Source of the DNA: Chrysoporthe austroafricana
Lineage: Eukaryota > Ascomycota > Sordariomycetes > Diaporthales > Cryphonectriaceae
Direction of reading: 5' to 3'
Assembly: GCA_001051155.2 (NCBI GenBank)
Contig: JYIP02000020.1
Location: 1-28,002 of the forward strand
Length of the DNA stretch: 28,002 nt
Shown: positions 1 to 10,974 of the stretch, one piece after another
How positions within the stretch are numbered: position 1 is the stretch's first letter
How the letters are laid out: each line of letters starts with the position of its first letter
Position numbers and translations under genes: made by a program
Notes under the pieces: generated by a model
What the model was told of the DNA's origin: nothing
The model's database searches: none
The model's input: only the letters and a program-made list of their open reading frames with translations

Positions 1-2195
1 AAGCAAAAAGCAAAATAAATAAGAAATATAATCAATAATTAATAAAAGAAAAAATCAATTTTATAAATAATAAGCAAAGCAAATCAATAGCAAAATAAAA
101 AGCAAGAAAAATAAAAAGCAAATATAATAAAAAAAAAGCAAAATATATAGCAAGCAAAAGAAATAGCAAATAAAATAAATAGCAAATAAAATCAATAATA
201 AATATAGCAAATAGCAAGTATAAGAAGCAAATAATAAAATAGATTATTTATATAATCAATAGCAAATTAAATAAAAAGCAAGCAAAGCAAGCAAGCAAAG
301 TAAGCAAAGCAAGCAAAGCAAGCAAAGCAAGCAATAAGCAAAGTAAATAGCATATTATTTATTATAAATAGCAAGTAAAAGAAATAATACGTAATATAAA
401 GAAAAAATAAAAGCAAGCAAAAAATCAAGTTTATAGCAAGCAAGAAATAATACGAAAGAAAGAATTAAAAAGAAAAGCAATAAATAATATTAATAGCAAA
501 TATAATAAATTATTAATAAAGCAAAGAATAAAGAATAAAGAATATATAGCAAGCAAAATATAAAATAAATCAAGCAAGTTATAAGCAAAATAAGCAGCAA
601 ATTCAATTAATAATAAGTATAATAAATAGTAAATAAAAAAGAATTTATAATCAATAAAATAAGCAGCAAATGAAATGAATAATAAGCAAAATAAATAAGA
701 GATATAAAAGAATTTATTATTAATAAAATAAGTAGCAAGCAAAATGAATAATAAAGAAAGCAAGGAATACGGAAAATAAAAAATAAAGAAGCAATATATA
801 ATAAATATAATAAAAAAGAAAGTAAGGAAATAAAAAATACAAAAAATAAGATATAGAATAAAAAATCAAGAATAAATAATATATAATCAATAAAATAAAA
901 AAGAAGCAAAGCAAGTAACAAATTAAATAAAGAATATATATAAAGAATAAAAGAAAAAAGAAAGAATACGCAATATATATTATATAAAATAAAAAAGAAA
1001 TAAAATATAGTAAAGAAAAAAAAAATAAAATATATAATAAAAAAGGAAAAAAGCAAATAGCAAGTAAAAAAAAAAATAAGCAAAGCAAATAGCAAGTAAA
1101 AAAAAGAATTCAGAAAATAAGAAATTTAGAATAAATAATATATAATATATAGCAAAAAGCAAATATATTATATATTAAACAAATAAAAAATATAATAAAT
1201 AATACGCAAAAATAAAAATAAAAAAAATAAGTAATAAATAATATAAAAAAAAAAAAGAAATAAAAGCAAAGAAAAAATGAAATAAATAATATATATAATA
1301 AATAAAATAAAAAAGATAGAATAAGCAATATATAAGAAATAAAAAAAAGAAAGAAAAATAAAAAATATAATTTATAAAAAGCAAAGCAAATTAATTATAA
1401 AGTAAAAAAGAAAAATAATACAAAAAATACAAAATAAAGAATAAATCAAATATATAATAAAGAATATAAAAGAAAGAATTAAAAAAATAAAGAATATATA
1501 AAAAAAAGAATAAAGAAAATAAATAATTTATAAGAAAAAGAATAAATTTAATATATAATAAGCAAAGCAAATAGCAAATTCAGCAAATAATAAGCAAAAT
1601 AAAGAAGAAATAAAAAAGAAATTAATAAAATATATAATAAATTAAACAAAAAAATAAAAGAAATATTAAAAAACGTAAATAGCAAATAAAGCAAAAAGCA
1701 AATAAAATATATAATAAATAAATAAGAAAGAAAATAAATAATATAAGAAATAAATAATAAAAAAAATATATAATAAGTAATATTAAAAAATAAAGTAAAT
1801 AATAAATATAATAAATAAAAGAAATATAAAGCAAAATATATTAAAAGTAAAATAAAAAATAAATAAGAAATAAGAAATAAAATAAATAAAAAGCAAAAGC
1901 AATAATAAGTTTAATAAATAATAAATCAAATAAATAATAAGTAATAAAGAATACAGAATAAATAAGAAAAAGAATAAATAAAGCAAATAATAAAAAAAGT
2001 AAATTAAAAGCAAAATGAAAAATAAATAAAAAAAAGAATAAATTTAATTAATAAAAAGCAAAGCAAATAGCAAGCAAAGCAAATAGCAAATAAAGCAAGC
2101 AATTAAGAAAGCAAAATAAAAAACAAATAAAAAAAAAATGCATTATACAAGCAATAAATATAATAAAAAAGAAGATAAAAAACAAATAATAAATA
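1..2195. repeat. A-rich, strand-asymmetric low-complexity block
   Basis: The plus strand is dominated by A, with T and scattered G. C occurs almost only inside GCA (as in agcaaa or agcaag), and less often in TCA or TAC. Short words such as agcaaa, ataaat and aagaaa recur without one fixed period. The minus strand therefore shows many Leu/Ile/Phe/Tyr-rich open frames. They overlap one another, carry no motif and follow directly from the base composition, so I do not call genes. It could be an old, saturated RIP tract or an expanded simple repeat; I cannot tell which. Confidence 0.8.
278..344 (+). repeat. GCAA/GCAAA microsatellite-like run
   Basis: A dense run of alternating gcaa and gcaaa units with a few gtaa variants lies inside the A-rich block. 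It is the most regular part of that block and may show the simple-repeat origin of the rest. Confidence 0.6.
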
Positions 2196-2202
2196 AAGTA
2201 AA

Positions 2203-2220
2203 GGGTTAGGGTTAAGGTTA
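2203..2220 (+). repeat. short interstitial telomeric repeat
   Basis: The bases gggttagggttaaggtta give about three telomeric units, the last ones degenerate, in the same orientation as the terminal telomere. The tract sits exactly at the junction between the low-complexity block and the complex, RIP-mutated sequence. It may mark an older chromosome end onto which the helicase-bearing segment was added. Confidence 0.75.
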
Positions 2221-2697
2221 AGCTATCTTTAAGTAAAAGTATCCTTAAAGTAAAGGACAGTTTTTTTGTATAGGCAAAAATTTAGCGCTAGTAAAAACTG
2301 GGGGTAGAGGATCGTTTTAAAATTATACAAACTATACTTAACCCGTTTTTCAAGGTATTTGTATCGCTTCAATTCGATCTCTTATCTATTCAATATAATC
2401 TATAATATATCTAAATATAAGAACTATATAACGTTTAAGAGGATTGCAATTGCAAACCCTAAGTTTTCATTCAGAAGATTGATAGGGCAAGCCTTACTTT
2501 TTCAAATAACCAATCAAAACGAAACGGGTTTTATATTAGTCCTAATTCGGAATTCTAATTAAGTAATTAACAAATTAAAGAACTTTCTATATTACCCCTA
2601 ATCCGCCCGTATTTCTAATCAGAAAATAGATTAGTAAGATAAATAGGAGAAAAAGCTAAAACTTGCTATCCTTTCAAACCCTTCTTTCTGTATATCG
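2221..2697. other. upstream flank of the helicase relic, no gene recognised
   Basis: This stretch is AT-rich with mixed composition and less obviously RIP-like than the sequence to its right. A 67-codon plus-strand frame at 2359-2562 has no recognisable motif. By position this would hold the promoter and 5' leader of the helicase gene, but I see no specific promoter element. Confidence 0.4.
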
Positions 2698-4853
2698 TAA
2701 ATATCTATTTCGAATATAGCTAATCAAATCCATCTATTCGTTTTTTATCTTCAATTATATATTGTAATATGTAAAGAATGCCATTTCAGCATTCTAGCAG
2801 ACGAAATTCTAACGCATTTAGCTATCTTACGCTATTAAATGCTAAAAAAATAGCGATAATTTATTGCCCGCATTATTCAAAGCTTGCTTGGTATCTATCG
2901 TATGCAATAAGATTTGTAAGATTTCCGATTTCTAGATCTATTAAGCAATTCTATCCCGTTTCTCAGTAATATCCAAACAAACGGCCTTACTTGCTAAAAA
3001 TGCTATTTTATTAGCTAGCAATACAATAAAATGCGAGATTACTATCGCATTTCGTACGAATGGATTAATCCTTATACAAATGGCCGTCCGTTTGCCTATA
3101 AAACTATTTTCTCAGTCTTTTAGCGAACGCAAATACGCTATTAACGGCTCTTTCCGAACCGGCAAGCTAGCAAATAGTTCGAAATAGAACGGCAAAGCAA
3201 TACCGCAGAAAACGGGCATAATAGCGAAAAACTTCCGAAATAGCAAATTATCGCATCCTTTCGCCGAATATAATAGATATTTACCGATCAAACGAATAGG
3301 CAGATTTAGGAAAAAGATAAGCAGCTAGAGCCCAATTTATAGCTTTGCAAGGTAAGCTGGGCTGCTCATTTGCAAAGTTTCGACTTAATCAGAATCAAGG
3401 ATTTCGTTATGCCGATCCGGGAAGATAAGCCGGTCTTGCAAGCTATATAGGATAGCTTTTAGCAGAATGCCCGGCAAGCACGAGATATAGCGATTGCTAT
3501 TATTATTGGCTATTCTGTCCTTTTCGAAATTAACCGGAAAAATAAGCATACGAAACCCAAGCAGCCGTTCGATAGCTAGCTCGAACCCAGCTCGTAAAAG
3601 CGGTATTTGGATATCTGATACCAGATTATTAGCTATATCGTACGAACCCAAATTATTCCGTCTGATTAGCGGCCAGAATATCGATTAATAACTGTATAAA
3701 GCTATTTATATCAATAGCTTTTATATTGGGCCGAAAGCATTTCGGCATATTTGCATACGGATATTCTATTGCAATATAATCGGGCTTATTTGGATTTTAC
3801 GATTCAGCTTCTCGACTATCCGTTTCAAGATACTGAATATTATAGCGCCTTCTTAAACGCTCTAGCCGTTCTTAGCATCCGAAACGATAGCGGCTGAATA
3901 ACGCTATTCGATTATATTAGTATTTATTCTGCTATAATTAAAATAACCCGAATGCTTGTTATTTCGCAAAGTTATTTCGAATGCGAAAACGAGATTGCAG
4001 CAAAACGGGCCGAAGCTGGCATAGCAATTTCCGAATAATAAGCAAAAGAGCAATGCTATAAGCTTTTCGAAATTGTTTAAGCTAAAGTCTATCGGTATAT
4101 AATAATTATTAGCCCTGAAATTAAGCTAATATTGCTCGATTGGATTTACGAAATATGCTTATATGGTTTAAAAATCCGGTATACGTTTGCAGCGCAAAAT
4201 AGGGTCGAATAGCAAGGAAATCGGATTCGCTATTACGGCATATAAGTTTTGTCTATTTAGATTTCCGATATAGCTTATAGCCTATTAAGCTTAATATAGC
4301 AAAACTTTGCCGAAATGCTCGAAATTCCGGACTTGGATATCTTGCTGCTTATTGACTGGCTTTCGATCGAAAATAATTATTACAAAAACCAGATCGGCTA
4401 TTTGTTTTTTACCGATTGTTGAAACCAATAGCTTCTTAATCGCTAAGAATAGCTATTATATTATATTCTCGCCCGTACGGAATTATATACCGGTTGGTTC
4501 GAGCAAGGCTCGCAATATATCCGGATTCGTGCTTTTTGCTAATTCCGCTACCGAATAAAGAAATTCCGCAAGCAAATCCTAGTCTTGATATACTTTACCG
4601 GAAGGCAGCCGGTACGGGCCCTTGAAATCTTAACCTTCCGATTAGAGAATTCGGTATACGGAAATATCCGTAATCTTTTTATTTATAGCGGGCTTATTTA
4701 TTTTATAATTTTGTATTATAAAGGGTACCGAGCAGTAATATAGCTTAAGATTATTTACTGTTATTTGCTATGCGAAATCGGGGCTTTTATTATCTAGTAT
4801 TTCTGGCTTGCCTTTCTTTTCTAGCAGCAAATCGAAAAGCTTTTAAGCGCTAG
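2698..4853 (+). pseudogene. telomere-linked RecQ-type helicase (TLH), 5' half, RIP-inactivated
   Basis: One plus-strand frame (codons starting at positions equal to 1 mod 3) reads through with many TAG/TAA and almost no TGA. Near 2761 it gives VICKECHFSI followed by THL, a CX2C...H zinc-finger-like start. Near 2992-3090 a second finger follows with its Cys pair and the pattern EWINPYTNGRP. The expected His ligands there are Tyr (TAT/TAC from CAT/CAC). Such paired fingers start many fungal subtelomeric TLH and DUF3505-type proteins. From about 4561 the frame has YFTGRQPVRA, then YYKGYRAVI and YLLCEIGAFI, matching a conserved TLH middle region. The exact start is unclear because ATG codons can become ATA. 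The frame is cut at 4853 by retrotransposon A and resumes in phase at 12182. The recognition is from memory of the family, not from a search. Confidence 0.78.
4849..4853. repeat. target-site duplication, left copy (element A)
   Basis: The five bases gctag precede the 5' LTR and are repeated exactly after the 3' LTR at 12177-12181. A 5-bp duplication is typical of Ty3/Gypsy integration. Confidence 0.9.
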
Positions 4854-4942
4854 TATTATAAACCAACGTGCAAACGAAGGAAACCCCAAACAGAACCCAG
4901 GCTAGATAATGGGGAAGCATACCCCGCAAAGATTACGTAACC

Positions 4943-4962
4943 TAGGGTTAGGGTTATTAGGG
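4943..4962 (+). promoter_or_regulatory. telomere-like motif inside the LTR
   Basis: The bases tagggttagggttattaggg form two exact TTAGGG-type units plus a near one. The motif occurs at the same place in all four LTRs: 11853-11872, and on the minus strand at 22982-23001 and 16072-16091. It is therefore part of the element, not captured host telomere. A role as a binding site for a telomeric protein is inference. Confidence 0.7.
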
Positions 4963-5037
4963 CTTAGCCTAGCTTACCGGAATTCGGTAAGCAGCAGCGA
5001 ATTCCAGTAAGCAACTATAAGCCAAGGATTAAAAGAC

Positions 5038-5048
5038 TAGATATATAA
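5038..5048 (+). promoter_or_regulatory. candidate LTR TATA box
   Basis: The sequence agatatataag lies mid-LTR and is kept in the other LTRs apart from single transitions. A second TATA-like site, gatatataagt, lies at 5153-5163. In this AT-rich sequence the call is weak. It would place the transcription start in the right half of the LTR. Confidence 0.3.
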
Positions 5049-5266
5049 GGCTGGGAGAATTACTAGCCGGATAGATAAATAGTTTTTCAATTGTCAATCT
5101 AAATATTAATTAGACCCTATTATTGATAGCCGCATTGGCTTATGAATATTGCGATATATAAGTAAATCCGTCTTAAAGCTCAAGACCCATACTTAGTACC
5201 GCTCTTATTAGTATAAACCCCTTAATTCTATAGTACGTCTTAGGATTTACTGCAGCGTTTATAATA

Positions 5267-5292
5267 TTTTGATAACTCTTATTCGAGATCGG
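5267..5292 (+). other. candidate primer-binding site
   Basis: Directly after the 5' LTR comes ttttgataactcttattcg. The same bases follow the 5' LTR of copy B at 22652-22677. TGATAAC could be a RIP-altered TGGTAAC, a usual tRNA-complement start, three bases from the LTR. I could not match it to the 3' end of a specific tRNA. Confidence 0.4.
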
Positions 5293-5322
5293 TCTAATAT
5301 ATACCCTTTGAGCAATACTCAG

Positions 5323-7380
5323 GATACGATAGCGCCCTAAACCCCGTTTTTATCTAGCAACTAAGCCTTTCAGGAAAAGGCATTAACTATCTTTATTAAC
5401 GAGCAATTCTAGCAATAGAATATAGCTCTGTATTAATAATTTGAAGAAGTCAAAAATAAGATTATCCGCCTTAACGCTTTCTAATAAGCAAAAGCTTTTA
5501 AGTTCGATAAACCCGGCCCTTATAAAAGCATTCGAAGAAACTTTCAGGCTTTCTTAATATAATTCAAAGCTTATTTCAAGCATTACGGACCCTAGTTCAG
5601 GACTATTTACGACAAGATCGATTTCGCAGGAAGTCGCCTTGAAAGAACGGCTTTCCAGTAGTAGAAGCTAACTTTCCGCAATTATTTGGATAATAGTAAA
5701 AAATTTCGCTCGGAAAATACTAAATGCATTTTCTAACGTTATGCTAATTTCGAATCGGCTTTCGTCAAAATCTTTAAAGATCTGGATAAATGACGTATTG
5801 CAATATAGCAATTAGAAGCATTTCGACAAACCGGTTTGGCTTCGGATTATACAGCCAGGTTTTGGCAAATTGTAACCTACCTAGATTACGAGAACGAACT
5901 TCTTATAGATGCTTATTACGCAGGACTTAAAGAAGAAGTTAAAGATAAATTTTATAAGGAAAACTAATTTGAAAAACTCAGCAAATTTATTAATAAAGCA
6001 ATCCGAATCGATAATAGACTATATAAATAATAATAATAATAGCAGAAGAATTACGGTATTATCTTGCAATATTAGCTAAATACTAAGAAGTATAAGTTCC
6101 AATATAAAAGCAAGAATAATACGGCCTATTCGGGCATTATATATGCTAGGCCTATAGAACTAGATACCTTTATACGTAAGTAACGAAAAGGGGTTACCTA
6201 TTATAATTGCGGTAAGAAAGGTTATATTGCTTGCAATTGCCGATAAGAATGGAAAAAGCGAGAATGGAAGCTAGTTCTAGAGAAATAGCTTAATATCGCT
6301 TGGCAGCAAGAACTTAATTAGCTAAACAAAAATATCCTATTAAAGTAAGTAACGGATTCTAATTATAGCAATCTTAGCTGGATAGCTTGCTATTACAATT
6401 ATTGCGTATTGCATTTCTCAGAAAAAGAAAGTTCAGGATAATTCTTATGCAAGCTTTAAGGAAAATAACAATTTGCTATAAGCAGGAAGGGCTTACTTTA
6501 CGATATTGTTATTTAGGATAGCGATTCCGATTACTTTAGCGAAAAGCCCTTGCAAAGCGAAGAAGATTTAGGGAAATACCTTTTGAACCATTATCTGGAA
6601 CGATAATAGAGCAGCATAATAGAAAAAGAAATCGGCATTATGCGATCAGGATTACCGATACTTAGCAATACTATCGAAGAATCAGTATACCCCGACAAGC
6701 AGCTAGATAACCTATTAATTCTAGTTCCCGACAAAAAATTATTAGAAAAAATAGCTTACTATTAACAAAAGAATTGCTAAGATTGCAGCAAATGGATATC
6801 CAAATATACGGAAGTTGAGCATATCATTTATAGGCTTACGATAAAAGAACTCTTCTAAGGCATACTATTTCAGAATAGCGGATATTTATCCCAAAAAGAC
6901 GGAAGGATCAGTTATTTATATCCTCGTTATTATAAACTTGCCTGAATTAGCTATATTTATTACAATTGCTAGATATATTTTAGCGAGAAAGTTAAATACG
7001 ATTAATTCCCATTCAAGGAATAAGACTAATTGATCTATTCCGTTACGGAAGAGAGAGGAAAATACAGAAAAGTCTTGCATATCGAAAACAATAACGCATA
7101 TATTGGGCTACCGGATAACTGCCTTCGAGCATGCGTCGATAGAAAGATTATGTAAGGATAATGCTACGTAATAGTATGCTCTATATATATATAGGATAAG
7201 GCCAAAGACTAGTATAGGCTGCAGAAAATCGAGAAGAATCGGCAGCAAGGCTATACCCAAGCAAAGAGGCTGGTATAATAAGCAGCGAAAAATGCCCGAA
7301 ATATTCCAAAAAGGAAAGATCGCCTGTAATGGGATAATAGCCGATCAGGACTAGGAGGTCTTTATATGCTATTATTAGAA
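5323..7380 (+). pseudogene. gag: Gag polyprotein of element A, RIP-inactivated
   Basis: The frame starting at positions equal to 1 mod 3 carries Gag-like sequence from about 5503. Recognisable stretches are FDKPGPYKS, YFKHYGP, FAGSRLERTA, YANFESA, LEAFRQTGLASDY and GLKEEVKDKFYKEN, then KLSKFINKAIRIDNRLY. These match the capsid region of fungal Ty3/Gypsy Gag. A nucleocapsid zinc knuckle lies near 6199-6234 as YYNCGKKGYIACNC. The first Cys and the His of CX2CX4HX4C have become Tyr by TG-to-TA and CA-to-TA changes. The frame continues for about 1.1 kb past the knuckle as a long C-terminal extension of unknown role. TAG/TAA codons interrupt it throughout. The start codon could not be fixed. Pol follows in the -1 frame. 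Confidence 0.8.
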
Positions 7381-10300
7381 AGAATAAGGAATATATTATT
7401 CTGGACGTATATATTAAAAGATAACGATATAGCGCATTACTGGATAATAGCGCATAAGGAAATTTTATTTTGCCAGAAATTATTAATAAGGAACGAATTC
7501 CCTGGATGCAGAAAAAGAATCCCTATAAACTTAATACTATAGAAGGAAAATCGGTTACGTATAATCTAGGAATAATCGATATGGAAACTAATTATTTACT
7601 TATTTTGATCCAAAGCCTTATAACGAATATTACTTTTGATATTACAGATACGGTACAATATAAATTGATCTTGGGAATACTTTAGCTTAAAAAATACAAT
7701 CCTCGAATCGATTGGATTACTAGCCAGATTTTATAGGAATAAGCTATACTTACTGAAAAGGTTGTAATTATTAATAGAAGAAAAGATTTAGTCATTAAGG
7801 ATAGTACAAACGAAATGCGCTCAAATAAGCTTATAAGTACTCTTAAGGCAGGAAAGCAAGCTACGATATAAGGAAGGGTTACGGATACCTTAAACTTCCA
7901 AACGAAAGTTAGGGACAGACTAAAATTATAAATAACTATCGACTAATAAAGGTTTGGTCAGGTACGGAATAATACGAAAGAATATAAATTATAGAATTAT
8001 AAAGAAATATAGCTCTTATAGCACGAATATGCCAGAAAGCAATTCGGCTTAATACTCGATAAATACTCGAGATTACTAAAAACGAAAAAATTCCAGAAAT
8101 AAAAAGCTAACGAAGCAAAATACGTACAGCAATACCTTATATTCCTACAAATCGCAGAAAACGAAAAAAGCCTATTACTAGACCTCAAAAATGTATTACG
8201 GGAATATTACGAATTCAAGAAGTTATAGCAAAGAAAATTCGATAACGGCTTACCCGAATATAGCCCTTTCGATTATAAAATCCTATTGAAAGAAGGGATA
8301 AAGCCGCAAAACTACCCTATTTATAAGCTTGATTAAACAAAACTCAAAGCACTTAAAGAATATATCGACGAAAACCTTAAGAGAGGCTATATACGGAAAT
8401 TACGATTACTAGCAAGATACCCAATCCTATTCGTTCCAAAGAAAAACAGCAAATTACGATTTTATATGGATTATCGGCAATTTAACGATATTACGATCAA
8501 AAACCGCTATCCCCTATTATTAATAGGAGAAATGCGAAATCGTTTGATAGGAACAAAATGGTTTATTATATTAGATCTTAAAGAAAAGTATTACTATATC
8601 CGGATTAAAGAAGACGATATTTGGAAAATAGCATTCAGGACCCGTTATAGACATTTCGAATATGTAATCTTGCCTTTTGGATTAACCAATGCATTCGTAT
8701 CCTTTCAAGAAATAATTAATAATATCTTTTGCGAATACTTAAATACTATCGTTATTATTTACCTTAATAATATCTTTATCTATTCCAAAGACTTTGCGTT
8801 ATATAAACAGTACGTATAATAAGTATTTCAAACGCTATAGGATAATAAGTTTCTTATAGAACTAAGCAAATGCTAGTTTTATTAATAAAAAGTCGATTAT
8901 TTAAGCTATATTATCGAATTAGGACAAATCAGCATGCAAAAAGATAAAATTCAAGCAATAAAAGAATAGCTTATACCAGGAAAAATTAAGGAAATTAGAG
9001 CATTCTTCGGTTATGCCAATTTTTACTGGCAATTTATTCGGGATTATAGTAAGATCGCATGCTTACTTACAAACTTTACGAAAAAAGATTGCAAATTCGA
9101 ATGGATTAGAAAAGCATAAAAAGCATTCGATAAAATCAAAAAACGAATTATATCAGAACCCATATTCTGCGAAGCAGACCCAAATAAACCATTTAAAGTT
9201 GAAACCGATATATCAGATTACGCACTTAACGGATAATTAAGCTAGCAAGATAATTAAGGATGCCTTAAGATCGTAAGCAATTTCTCAAAAAAGCTAAACG
9301 GCCCAGAATTCAATTATAGCATCCCGGATAAAGAACTAATAGCAATTATCAAAGCATTTAAGGAATAGCAGCATTATTTAATCGGAACAAAATATTAGAT
9401 AATAGTATATTCAGATTACAAAAACCTGATAACGTTTATAATAACAAAAATCTTGAATAAACGATAAGTTAGATAGGCAGAATTCTTCTTACAGTTTGAC
9501 TTAAAAATCGTATATTGCAAAAAATCAGAAAATGGCAGAACGGATGCCTTTAGCAAACAATCAGATTATTAGGATACGGAACTTAAAGAATTGCAGAATA
9601 TTTTCAAGCAAAATAAAAATAGCAGCCTAGTAAATGAAATAAGAGAACTCAATACGATTATTAGAATCGAGAATCGGGAAAGAAATTCTGAAAATATAAC
9701 CCCCGAAAAACAGGACGAATATATCAGGACTATGCATAATGCACTAGCATATAGTTACTAAAGAATCAGAGTTATTTACGAAAGAATCAAAAGATATTAG
9801 AACCCGCTAAGATTTAGACGAAAAATCGAAAGAATCTTACGAGAATGCAATAGCTGCAAGAAAAACAAAATTGAATATTATAAGCCCTATAGCTTGCTCT
9901 AACTATTCCCGATTCTGGAAGCGGTTTAGCAATCCATTAGCTAGGACTTTATTACAAAGTTACCCCTTTTACGAAAACCTTTAATTAGAATACAATATAA
10001 TAGCATTCTAGTAATAGTTTGCAAACTGAGCAAGTATGCTTACTTCCTATTATATAAAGAAAGCAGTATAGCGGAAGAATTCGCATATACGTTTTTCCGA
10101 ACGGTTATAGCCAATTATGGCATGCCTAAAGAAATTATTTCCGATAGAAACAGAAAATTCGTATTAAACTTTTGGACTTTACTTACAAAGCTATTCGGAA
10201 TATAATAGAAAATATCTATAGCATTCTATTTATAAACGGATAAACAAACGGAAAAAATTAACCAGATTATTAAGCAATATTTACGATATTATATAAATTA

Positions 10301-10974
10301 CGAATAGGATAACTGGATTAACTTCCTACCCCTAGCGCAATTTGCATATAATAGTGCAAATACAAGTATAACGAAAAAGTTACTATTTTATATACTCTAT
10401 AGCTATAATCCGATAGCCTATTATAACGAAATATTAAGAGCAAATGCAAAAGCTGCAAATAAACGAATTAGAAAAATCAAGAAAATTCAAAAAAAACTTT
10501 AGAAAGAACTAAAATTCGTACAAAAAAGAATAACGAGATACGCTAATTCCAAAAGGATTGAAAGACCAATCCTACAAGAAGGAGATAAAGTCTATTTTGT
10601 TCGATAAAAAGATCATATTAAAATAATAAGACCCTCTTACTTACTGGATTATAAGAAATTGGGACTATTCAAAATCTTAAAGAAAATCTCAAATATCAAT
10701 TTTGAATTTGCATTACCCTATAAAATAAGAATCCATCCGGTATTCCATATTTCGCTTCTCGAACTAATACCAAAATCAACCAAAATAGATAAAAATATCC
10801 AAATCGAAAATAACGAATTAGAATACGAGATCGAACGAATTTTCAAATATCGCAAACCAAATTACGACCCCGAATACCTTATCAAATAGAAAGGCTATTC
10901 GGCAAATAAGAATTTATAAAAGCCCAAATCTAACTTACAGAATGCATTCCGAGTATTAGCGAACTATTTGGATA
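7350..10974 (+). pseudogene. pol: Pol polyprotein of element A (PR-RT-RH-IN-chromodomain), RIP-inactivated
   Basis: The frame starting at multiples of 3 covers five domains. Protease: ALLDNSA with the likely catalytic Asp codon at 7443, then GNFILPEI and later FDITDTVQYKLILGIL. Reverse transcriptase at about 8310-8900, with the longest intact stretch at 8466-8819 (DYRQFNDITIKNRYP, LPFGLTNA). Its YLDD box reads YLNN at 8760-8771. RNase H at about 9190-9480 (VETDISDYAL, FSKKLNGPEFNY, DKELIAI). Integrase has HNALAY, then CNSC of the HHCC finger, then Asp 9945, Asp 10143 and Glu 10251. The last two give exact D(35)E spacing. The chromodomain at 10821-10955 reads YEIERIFKYRK, YDPEYLIK and KGYS. 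Both expected Trp codons in its binding cage region are stops. A late intact stretch starts at 10659. The frame ends in a double TAA near 10974. Confidence 0.92.

Larger units (their letters stand above)
4854..5266 (+). repeat. 5' LTR of element A
   Basis: The LTR is 413 bp. It begins tattataaac and ends gtttataata. Comparison with the other three LTRs shows the intact ends were TGTTATAAAC and GTTTATAACA, a perfect 10-bp terminal inverted repeat with TG...CA ends. It differs from the 3' LTR only by scattered transitions. It contains a telomere-like motif, a stem-loop (gcttaccg, 5-base loop, cggtaagc at 4972-4992) and two TATA-like sites. Confidence 0.95.

Noticed and set aside
32..2013. Many minus-strand open frames rich in Leu, Ile, Phe and Tyr that resemble membrane proteins
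   Set aside because: They overlap one another in different frames within an A-rich low-complexity block and follow directly from its composition. No motif is present.
3385..3651. 88-codon minus-strand frame, with a 64-codon plus frame overlapping it
   Set aside because: Both are shadows of the TLH reading frame, which runs through here on the plus strand in another phase.
4941..4962. Telomeric repeats at four places taken as internal telomere scars
   Set aside because: They sit at identical positions inside the LTRs, so they belong to the element and are not scars of chromosome ends.
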